A stretch of DNA of 38,003 nucleotides, taken from positions 1-38,003 of the forward strand of contig JAGKXC010000010.1 of assembly GCA_021151535.1 (NCBI GenBank), written 5' to 3'. Numbering within the stretch: position 1 is the stretch's first letter; each line of letters opens with the position of its first letter. Made by a program: the position numbers and the translations under genes. This stretch comes from Sphingobacteriia bacterium. Its GTDB lineage: Bacteria > Bacteroidota > Bacteroidia > NS11-12g > UBA955. The notes beneath the pieces were generated by a model. That model saw nothing but the letters and a program-made list of their open reading frames with translations. It had not been told where the DNA came from and did no database searches. Positions 26,979 to 34,700 of this stretch are shown piece after piece.

Positions 26979-27452
26979 ATGAGTGAAATTCAGTATTTAA
27001 GTAAAGAGGGATTTGATCAATTAAAGCAGGAATTGCATTTTTTGAAGACGGAAGAACGTCAAAGAATCACCAATGCAATTGCGGAAGCAAGAGATAAGGG
27101 CGATTTAAGTGAAAACGCCGAATACGATGCTGCAAAAGAAGCGCAAGGCCACTTAGAAGCCAAAATTAGCCAGTTAGAAAACTTGGTTGCCAATTCACGT
27201 GTATTAGATAATTCCATGATCGATACCAGCAAGGTAAGCATCATGTGCAAAGTGAAGGTGAAGAACCACAATGTTGGCAAAGAAGCAGAATATCGCTTGG
27301 TTTCTGAAAGAGAGGCAAACTTAAAAGAGAACAAAATTTCAGTTAAGAGTGCCATTGCTCAAGGTTTGATGGGGAAAACTGTTGGCGATGTGGTTGAAAT
27401 CCAAGTGCCAGCGGGTATTGTGAAGTTGGAAGTATTAGATATTACTATCTAA
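26979..27452 (+). CDS. greA: Transcription elongation factor GreA
   Basis: 157 aa from MSEIQYLSKEG, the normal length; the frame is open 18 codons upstream but those residues translate the terminator hairpin, so the ATG at 26979 is chosen. GreA enters the RNA polymerase secondary channel and stimulates cleavage of backtracked RNA. The N-terminal coiled coil (to about residue 75) has the tip GDLSENAEYDAAKE with acidic D42 and E45 (equivalent to E. coli D41/E44). The C-terminal FKBP-like domain ends IVKLEVLDITI. The HIT gene follows 11 nt later. Confidence 0.95.
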   Translation: MSEIQYLSKEGFDQLKQELHFLKTEERQRITNAIAEARDKGDLSENAEYDAAKEAQGHLEAKISQLENLVANSRVLDNSMIDTSKVSIMCKVKVKNHNVGKEAEYRLVSEREANLKENKISVKSAIAQGLMGKTVGDVVEIQVPAGIVKLEVLDITI

Positions 27453-27463
27453 AAACCCGCGCT

Positions 27464-27856
27464 ATGGCTAGTATTTTCTCGCGTATCGTGGCTGGTGAAA
27501 TTCCCTGCCATAAAATCCTAGAAGATGAGCATCATTTGGCGTTTCTAGACGTTATGCCGTTGGTGCATGGCCATGTGTTGGTGATTCCCAAAAAGGAAGT
27601 CGATTATATTTTTGATTTGCCCGCAGATGAATTAGCGGCTCTTTGGCAATTTGCGCAAAAGGTATCGCCAGCTATTCGCAGTGCTATTCCTTGCAAACGC
27701 ATAGGTGTTGCTGTGATTGGTCTTGAAGTTCCCCATGCCCATATCCATTTGGTACCTCTTCAACATGTAGGTGATATTAACTTTGAAAAAGCCAAATTGA
27801 AACCTACACAAGAAGAACTGCAAGCGGTTGCCGACAAAATCAGAAAAGAGTTGTAA
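27464..27856 (+). CDS. HIT-family nucleotide hydrolase
   Basis: 130 aa, typical for the Hint branch. The N-terminus SIFSRIVAGEIPCHKILEDEH and the VHGHVLVIPKKEV segment are classic. The histidine triad is VPHAHIHLVPL (H91, H93, H95). Such enzymes hydrolyse nucleoside phosphoramidates and acyl-adenylates; the physiological substrate in bacteria is mostly unknown. It follows greA by 11 nt and probably shares its transcript, a pairing seen in other Bacteroidota. Confidence 0.93.
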   Translation: MASIFSRIVAGEIPCHKILEDEHHLAFLDVMPLVHGHVLVIPKKEVDYIFDLPADELAALWQFAQKVSPAIRSAIPCKRIGVAVIGLEVPHAHIHLVPLQHVGDINFEKAKLKPTQEELQAVADKIRKEL

Positions 27857-27918
27857 GCCCTTCGGGAATTCTATGCAATTTGCGGTAACTTGCCTCAAAT
27901 AACATTTCATTTTTTATC

Positions 27919-28707
27919 ATGAAACCAGAATTGTTGCACTTTGGATCCTACACCGTTTATGGTTATGGATTTGCTATATTTTTGGGCGTTTTATTCGCCT
28001 ATTTGCATTTTTGGTGGAATAGAAAAAGCATTGGTATCAGTGATGATCAAATCTCAACCCTGATTTTACTTTGCGGTCTAAGTGTTTTTATAGGCGGAAA
28101 ATTATTTTTCTACCTAGAAAATCCGGCGATGTATCTGAAAAATCCAGCAAAAATGTTGGATAATATCGGTGATGGCTTCGTTTTCTATGGTTCATTCCTG
28201 CTTACCATTCTTGTACTTTACTTTTGGTTTAAATACCAAAAACTCTCGTTTTGGAGCATGATGGATGAAGTAGGAATCGCAGGTGCTTTTGTGCATGCAT
28301 TTGGTAAAATTGGTTGTTACTTGGCAGGATGTTGCTATGGCTTGGTTTGTAACAAAAATATTGGAATTGTTTTTACTTATCCCAATTGCAGAGCCCGGCC
28401 GCTTAATATGCCACTTTATCCCGTACAATTGTGGGATGCAGCTATCGTGTTTACAGCAATCGCCCTGATGTATTGGAAAAGGAAAAACAAGGATTTCGGC
28501 GGACAGTTATTCTTCATTTACGCCATTTTTTATGGCATCGGCAGGGTAGTTACAGAGGAGTTTCGGGGCGATGTATCCCGCGGCTTTCTGTTCAATGGTA
28601 GCCTGTCTCATAGTCAATTCATTGGAATTCTGGTTATCCTGTCGTCTTTGCTGGGATATTACTGGTTAGGTGCTAAGAAATCAAAATCAACAGCAGAAGT
28701 TAACTAA
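27919..28707 (+). CDS. Lgt-family membrane protein (prolipoprotein diacylglyceryl transferase-like, divergent)
   Basis: 262 aa, with about seven hydrophobic helices as in Lgt and the same start (LHFGSYTVYGYGFAIFLGV). In E. coli Lgt the HGG loop (H103) and GRLGNFINGELWG (R143, N146, E151) are key. Here the aligned segments are FYGSF and GKIGCYLAGCCYG, so H103 is Tyr, R143 is Lys, and N146 and E151 are Cys. The C-terminal R239-type segment is kept (YGIGRVVTEEFRGD). This GC-x6-CCYG form is a known divergent branch usually annotated as Lgt. It may transfer lipid to lipoprotein Cys or have another acyl/phospholipid role; a canonical lgt may lie elsewhere. It is 3 nt upstream of the delta' gene. 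Confidence 0.75.
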   Translation: MKPELLHFGSYTVYGYGFAIFLGVLFAYLHFWWNRKSIGISDDQISTLILLCGLSVFIGGKLFFYLENPAMYLKNPAKMLDNIGDGFVFYGSFLLTILVLYFWFKYQKLSFWSMMDEVGIAGAFVHAFGKIGCYLAGCCYGLVCNKNIGIVFTYPNCRARPLNMPLYPVQLWDAAIVFTAIALMYWKRKNKDFGGQLFFIYAIFYGIGRVVTEEFRGDVSRGFLFNGSLSHSQFIGILVILSSLLGYYWLGAKKSKSTAEVN

Positions 28708-28710
28708 AAC

Positions 28711-29829
28711 ATGCAATTCTCTTCCGTAGTTGGTCAGGAAATCGTTAAACGAAGGCTGGTAGATGGCTTTCATCGGGGGCGAATTCCCCATGCCCAGCTG
28801 TTTGTAGGAGGAGAGGGTACTGGTGCTTTGCCGTTGGCTTTGGCGTATGCCCAGTTTATGCTGTGTGAGAACCCCAGCGAAAATGATAGTTGCGGAGTTT
28901 GTGGCAATTGCAAGAAAACCACTTCTTTTACCCATCCTGATGTGCATTTTACCTTTCCTTTTTTGAAAAAGAAGGGGGAATCGGATGTGTGTTCGGATGT
29001 TTACTCTGAGTGGCGGGCAGCATTGGCAGTATCGCCCTATATGACCTATGAAACCTGGATGAAGCACCTAAAGGCAGAGAATAAGCAGGGGAATATTCCG
29101 GTAGATGAGTGTAGAGCGATCATCCGCAATTTGAGTTTGAAGGCGTTTGGAGGCGGGTATAAAATTTTGGTGATGTGGTTGCCCGAATTTTTGGGTCAGC
29201 AAGGCAATATTTTGTTGAAACTGATTGAAGAGCCACCGCAAAATACTTTGTTTTTATTGGTGGCGGAAGATGCAGACAATGTGTTAAATACGATTGTTTC
29301 CAGAACACAGATGGTGCGCATTCCACCGGTATCAGACGAAGCGATGATGCAAGCATTGATTGATAGAGAAGGGCTGGCAGAAAAAGATGCGCGTAAGTTG
29401 GCCATGGTGGCAGCAGGGAATTATGCTACGGCATTGGAACTCTTACATGAATCCAACAACCCATTTTTGGAGCCTTGGATGCAGTGGTTGGGCATTTCCT
29501 TCAATATGCATATGGGGAAAGCGGCAACTTGGAGTGATGAGATGAGCGGTTTGGGTAGGGAAGGATTGAAATCCTTCCTGTTATATGGTTTACAATTGCT
29601 GCGCGCAGCAGCAGTATCGCCCTATGCGATGAATAGCGGAGTTTGGGATGAGAAGGAAGCGGATTTGGTGAATCGATTGGTGAAATTAAACCTAGGTGCT
29701 GATCGGATTGAATTGATGGTGAAGCTGTTGGAAAACAGCATGTATGAAATTGAGCGGAACGGCAATGTGAAAATGATTTTGTTGGATGCGAGTTTCAAAC
29801 TATCACACCTGATTCGCAAAACAGCCTAA
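28711..29829 (+). CDS. holB: DNA polymerase III delta' subunit
   Basis: 372 aa. The start FSSVVGQEIVKRRL and IPHAQLFVGGEGTGALPLALAYAQ match the AAA+ clamp-loader delta' subunit; the P-loop lacks its Lys, as expected since delta' does not hydrolyse ATP. The zinc module C-x6-DSCGVCGNCKK (about residues 51-70) is present, as are QGNILLKLIEEPPQNTLFLL (sensor-1 region) and TIVSRTQMVRI (SRC-like motif as SRT). An insert with a FPFLKKKGESD stretch is typical of Bacteroidota delta'. It lies immediately after the Lgt-like gene, on the same transcript. Confidence 0.92.
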   Translation: MQFSSVVGQEIVKRRLVDGFHRGRIPHAQLFVGGEGTGALPLALAYAQFMLCENPSENDSCGVCGNCKKTTSFTHPDVHFTFPFLKKKGESDVCSDVYSEWRAALAVSPYMTYETWMKHLKAENKQGNIPVDECRAIIRNLSLKAFGGGYKILVMWLPEFLGQQGNILLKLIEEPPQNTLFLLVAEDADNVLNTIVSRTQMVRIPPVSDEAMMQALIDREGLAEKDARKLAMVAAGNYATALELLHESNNPFLEPWMQWLGISFNMHMGKAATWSDEMSGLGREGLKSFLLYGLQLLRAAAVSPYAMNSGVWDEKEADLVNRLVKLNLGADRIELMVKLLENSMYEIERNGNVKMILLDASFKLSHLIRKTA

Positions 29830-29913
29830 GGGCAAAATATCTTGAAATTATTGGGCATTTGAGACAACCGATTTAGCGGGAATTTCTTCTTTGCGTATAT
29901 TGCGCAGGAATCA

Positions 29914-30453
29914 ATGGCCAATTCCACCGAAGAGAACGATTACGATTTGCTGAGAAGGAGTCTGCAGGGCGATGTTGCCTCGCAGCGGCGGTTTTATGAG
30001 CGTTTTTCACGGGTTGTATATTCTATTTGCATGCGATACATGACCAATGCCGACGATGCGCAAGACATGCTACAAGATTGTATGATTAAGGTGTTTCAAA
30101 GGGGTAAGGAGTTTCGGTTTGAGGGGTCGTTGGAAGGTTGGATCAGGCGTGTTTCGGTGAATACGTGTTTGGATGCGTTGAAGAAGCGCAAACTGCAGTT
30201 CACGGATGATTTGGAAACCGCAAAGTACACACCCAGCAGTTTGCAAGTGGGTGATTCTATGGAAATGAAAGATTTGATGAAGTTGTTAATGCAACTCCCA
30301 GTGGGATATAGAACAGTGTTTAACTTGTTTGCCATTGAGGGATTCTCTCATGCGGAGATTGCCGATCTGTTGCAGATCTCAGAAAATACTAGTAAGTCGC
30401 AATTGTTCAAGGCCCGACAGTGGCTAAAATCCCGATTGGAGGAAAATGATTAA
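29914..30453 (+). CDS. ECF-type RNA polymerase sigma factor
   Basis: 179 aa. Region 2 (FYERFSRVVYSICMRYMTN, then DDAQDMLQDCMIKVFQ and GWIRRVSVNTCLDALKKRK) contacts core polymerase and the -10 element. Region 4 (YRTVFNLFAIEGFSHAEIADLLQIS, then SKSQLFKARQWLK) is the helix-turn-helix that reads the -35 element. There is no region 1 or 3, as usual for ECF factors. The next gene, 78 nt downstream, encodes a one-pass membrane protein in the anti-sigma position, followed by a giant surface gene. I infer it controls this surface locus. Its own promoter is not clear in the 84-nt spacer after holB. Confidence 0.93.
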   Translation: MANSTEENDYDLLRRSLQGDVASQRRFYERFSRVVYSICMRYMTNADDAQDMLQDCMIKVFQRGKEFRFEGSLEGWIRRVSVNTCLDALKKRKLQFTDDLETAKYTPSSLQVGDSMEMKDLMKLLMQLPVGYRTVFNLFAIEGFSHAEIADLLQISENTSKSQLFKARQWLKSRLEEND

Positions 30454-30531
30454 AAATTTTTTAAACCTGAAACAACCTTTGGCTATAAAAATTCTTCTTT
30501 ATGCCGAAGAGTTTCACAAAGAACCCAAAAA

Positions 30532-31725
30532 GTGAAGATAAATCCAGAAAATATCGACCAATTGTTTCAGCAGGCAGCCCAGCAAAATCAGGTGGAGCCG
30601 CCAGCGGAAATGATGCAGCGTGTGCTGGATCAATGGCAGCAAATGGGCGCGGGTTCTGCTTCAGAGGTAAGCCAACACGGAAAGGATGTTCAAGCAACTG
30701 CGCATGAAATCGGTTCCAAGGTTTCAGGATTGGCCAAGGGTAAGTTGGTTGGTGGATTAAGTTTGGGCAAAGCCATCGTTGCGGCGGTGGTGATTGCGGG
30801 TGTTTCTGCTGCGGTTTGGGTGGGAGTGAAATCAGATAATGTTGTTACGCCCTTTAGGCAGAATGGGGTTGATGCTACAGCGCAGCCTAACGCAGCGAAT
30901 GCATCGCCAGAAAAAAATGAAAAAATTAATGGTGGCGAGATGGAAGTTGGTTCGAATGCAGAATCAATGAACGCAACGGCATCGAAGGAGAGAAATAATT
31001 TGCAAGGCGATCCATTGATGGCCAATGTTGCAAGCCATGGGAAATTGAACGAAAAATTGGATTTTCCTGTTAGTGGCAGTGGCAAAAATGCTGTGGAAGC
31101 AAAAGGCGTGGAAACTGCAGAGGACAAAGTTGCGGCAGTGGATGCCGTACAAAAGGTTGCCAATAAAACAACTTCGGTTTCGCCCAAATTGGTGGTAGTA
31201 AGCAAGCCGTTGGAAGTTGAAATTTCGGTATCGGATAAGGCCTATGTTGTTCGTGTGGAAAAACGCTGGGAAGATAGTGGGGAAGTTCGGATAGACTGGG
31301 GCTTAGGACAAGGATTTACGGTTCAAAGGAGCAAGGAGATTTTTGTGCAACGCACTGTGAAATTGAAAGTGCTGGTTCAGGTTGTAAGGATCGGTAAAGT
31401 GGTGAAATCGGGAGAAGAAATGTTGGTAGTTGAACCTCATGGGGATGCTGCAGAAATTCTGGTACCAGAAATCATTACAAGAAATGGCGATGGTTTAAAC
31501 GACGATTTTTATGTGAGTATGCCTCAACCTGAATATTTTGAGATAATGATCATGGACAAGAGCAATCGGGTAGTGTATAGAAGCAATGATTGGGATGCGA
31601 AATGGAACGGATTAAAATCAGGGATAAAGGTAGAATCGGGCGAGTATGCAGTGATGTTGGCTTACAGATATTCTAACCAGAAAAAATTGAATTATGTGCG
31701 ACAGATCTTAATTATTCAGGATTGA
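30532..31725 (+). CDS. Single-pass membrane protein in anti-sigma position with T9SS type B-like C-terminal domain
   Basis: 397 aa, starting at GTG 30532 (MKINPENIDQLFQQAAQQ). The overlapping ATG frame at 30501 does not give a sensible protein. Residues 1-78 are a polar, helical cytoplasmic part (NQVEPPAEMMQRVLDQW is like N-termini found after Bacteroidota ECF genes). Residues 80-99 form one membrane helix, 101-215 an Ala/Asn/Glu-rich linker, and 223-303 a beta-rich domain. Residues 308-397 align with the sorting domain of the next gene: VPEIITRNGDGLNDDFYV, FEIMIMDKSNRVVYR, WNGL and SGEYAVML. There is no signal peptide, so the CTD-like part should face the periplasm while anchored. The anti-sigma role is inferred from context. 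Confidence 0.7.
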   Translation: MKINPENIDQLFQQAAQQNQVEPPAEMMQRVLDQWQQMGAGSASEVSQHGKDVQATAHEIGSKVSGLAKGKLVGGLSLGKAIVAAVVIAGVSAAVWVGVKSDNVVTPFRQNGVDATAQPNAANASPEKNEKINGGEMEVGSNAESMNATASKERNNLQGDPLMANVASHGKLNEKLDFPVSGSGKNAVEAKGVETAEDKVAAVDAVQKVANKTTSVSPKLVVVSKPLEVEISVSDKAYVVRVEKRWEDSGEVRIDWGLGQGFTVQRSKEIFVQRTVKLKVLVQVVRIGKVVKSGEEMLVVEPHGDAAEILVPEIITRNGDGLNDDFYVSMPQPEYFEIMIMDKSNRVVYRSNDWDAKWNGLKSGIKVESGEYAVMLAYRYSNQKKLNYVRQILIIQD

Positions 31726-31738
31726 TAAATGGAGATAG

Positions 31739-31770
31739 TTGGCGCAAAATGTTGAAATAAAGTAAGTTTT
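31739..31770 (+). promoter_or_regulatory. Candidate promoter of the giant surface gene (TTG-N21-TAAGTTTT)
   Basis: TTG at 31739-31741, then 21 bases, then TAAGTTTT at 31763-31770, one base off TAnnTTTG. It starts 14 nt after the preceding gene's stop, giving the giant gene a possible separate promoter. Confidence 0.4.
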
Positions 31771-31780
31771 AGTAAAAAAC

Positions 31781-31786
31781 AAGGAG
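31781..31786 (+). promoter_or_regulatory. Shine-Dalgarno-like site (AAGGAG) before the giant surface gene
   Basis: AAGGAG lies 9 nt before the ATG at 31796. Strong Shine-Dalgarno sites are uncommon in Bacteroidota, and this one favours the 31796 start over the internal ATG at 31871. Confidence 0.5.
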
Positions 31787-31795
31787 AAACAGAGA

Positions 31796-34700
31796 ATGAA
31801 AATGGGTAATATTTTGGATAAAACGGTGAAATCGTATAAATTTGACCGATTACAGATTCGAACACAACCGATGAAAACGCGTATAAATTTATTTGTGAAG
31901 AGAATTGCCATTGCATTGATTGCAATTTTTGGCATTTCTAACCAGGTAGAAGCGCAGTGCGTTATCAACTATGATGGAACACCTTGTGTAGGAACACCTA
32001 TACGTTTTACAGGTTCTGCCATAGGAACTACTCACGACTGGGATTTCAATGGAGAAAACAGTCAGAGTGGTTTGAAAAGCGTGAGCTATGCTTTCAAAAC
32101 TGCAGGTAACAAGAAGATTACCTACGTAACAACCATTAACGGATCAAAGTGTACAGCCACTTTGAATTTGGTGGTTTTTGAAAGTCCTACCATCAAATTG
32201 AAGTTGCAAAACTTGTACGAACAGTGTTTTGAGAAAAACCTTTTCTGTTTTACAGACAGTTCGTTTAACAAGAATGGCAAGAAATTAACCAAGATTAAAT
32301 ACTTGGTGAGTGATGGTCAGTACTTTGAATACCCCAACCCAAGTATGCCGCAAACCTTCTGTTTTTCAATTAAAGATCAACGTGGCGGAAGCTTCGATTT
32401 GTTCGTTGAATTGGAAGATGAAAATGGTTGTACAGTTTCTGATACTTTGGCGTCAGTTGTGAAAGTGCGCGAAAAAATTGGCGCTCGTTTTACTTCAAAC
32501 AAACTAACAGGTTGTGATAGCGTTCAGGTTACCATTAACAACATTTCTCTTATTAGCAAGAGCCAAGTTAAATGTATGACTTGGAAATGGGGCGATGGTG
32601 TAGTGCAGAAATCTTGCCCTCCATCAACTGCAGATTGGGGACCAACCATTAAGCGTTGGTTTAAAGGTCAGGGTGTTTACAACTCTACCTTGTACATCGA
32701 AACTGCCGATGGTTGTATCGACTCATTTACTGTAACGGCTACTGCTACTGTTGTTAAAACTAAAGCCAATATTATCGCTAGCAAAGACAGTACTTGTATG
32801 TCTGATCCTAAGATCGACTTTACAGTAGACCAAATTCCTGTTGGTGCTACCGGTTTGTTGTGGACATTTGGTGACCCTAACTCAGGGCCACAGAATACCA
32901 ACAACAAGAGCTGGAGTGTAACTCACAACTTCACTGGCCTTGGCCCATTCCAGATTTCATTGAACTATGGTCACCCCATTTGCGGTGTTCAAACAGTGTA
33001 TGATACAATTCTTATCATCGGTCCATCATCTGTTATTGAAGTAGCCAACCAACGTATTGCAGAATATGAAGTTTTCCAGTGTCCTAAAGACATAATGGAT
33101 ACAGTTCACTTCAACAAGAACTTCTCTACGTTCTACCACAACGATAGAAATTACACCGATGATGATAGTACTTTCTATAAGTGGAATGGAACTTTGGGTC
33201 ACGTATTCACCAAGAGTAATTTAACTTGGGTAAAGGTGAAGAAAGACAAAACAAATCCTCCATTTAAAGGCGGTGTTCACGGCGATCCGTTGGTAAGACA
33301 GCGTGTTTGTGCAGTGAGAATCTGGGATTTCGGAGATCAGTATGCTCCTAAGTGTACTACCGATATCACCCGAAATAAAAACGTAAACGTAAACTGTCAA
33401 TATTCGAATGATACGTTGCCAGTCCATTATTATAAGTCATGGGATTTGATTATGCTGAGCGATTTCAAAAATCAGCCTATGGAAGATGCCTTGTTCTTTG
33501 ATAGTATTGGTGTATGTAAGAAAATTGAGATTTATCCTTCAGATTCTTTCGCGATTATCCAAGATTCAATTTTGTTTATTCCAAGAGATCAGGCGGATTC
33601 TACTACGGCAAATAATCCTAAGTATAAAAATGCGATTAAGAAATACCAAGCTTATAAGTGGTTGAAAGGCCCGGGTGAGCGATTGGTTGAAGATTCGGTT
33701 TATATTTATTTGGGTGCCAACGATACTTGTTATGTTAACAAAACCATGTATGTGGGTAGTAAGAAAGTATTGTTGAAGAAAAAGGATATTTTGAAAATTA
33801 AGAGTAAAACGGATAGTGTAATCTACGAGTTTACTACTTACACAAGCCGGGATACTTTGCCTTTGCCTTTGTTGAGAATTCGTTTGAAGAAGGGCGAAAA
33901 TCCAAAAATCATCAAGATTTATAAAGATCCTACCATTGGTGGTAGAGTTACAGGTAAGAAACCTGGTTATGATTACTTGATTAACTATAAGCGTTTCAGA
34001 GAATTGTATTATGCGAAGATTCCACAGTGTAATAACGTGAAATTGAAGCATGTTGATACCTGTCACGTGTTGAAGTGTGAAAGTGAAGACATTAAGCAAA
34101 TCGCCATGTTGCATGCGAATGCTGGTGGTGTTGGATCTGGTTTGTTGAAGGAATCAATTGAGTGTTTGGGTGCGAAAAACCCACAATATGGTATCACTTT
34201 CGTGTTGAGCGATTTGAAACCTGGTTGTACGTTCTCTCAAGTAGAAATCAACTTCGACTCTGCTTGTAACCCTAACGGATTTGTTCCATTGAGCGGTTTG
34301 TCTCCTGGAAACAGACCTCCACGTCCTATTCCTTATTTGGGTTATGGTTTGGAAGGTAACCCTCCAAGCAAATATTCTAAGCAGTACTCTGCTGCTGAGG
34401 TTTGCGATCCTAGCGGATGTATTACTGTAGGTATTATCGTTGGTAACGGTGTAAGAAAGCCAGGTACTTTCTCTCCTCCAACCAAGGATCGCCCTATCTG
34501 TTCTGATACACAATGGTATAGAAAGTTCGCTTGCTTCCCATTGATTGACCCTGCATTTGAAATTGTTACACCTCAGTTGAAGCCACCAATTCGTAAGATT
34601 TGTAAAGGTGATGATGTGATTGTAAGAATTTTGGAATCAAACAAAACGCGCACTTCCGATTTGAAATCTTTGCGTTGGACGTTTGAAACTGGTAATGCGG

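Noticed and set aside
30501..30707. Short open frame from the ATG at 30501, overlapping the anti-sigma-position gene
   Set aside because: Its translation is low-complexity and ends inside the well-supported 397-aa frame. The ATG is not in frame with that protein, so GTG 30532 is the better start.
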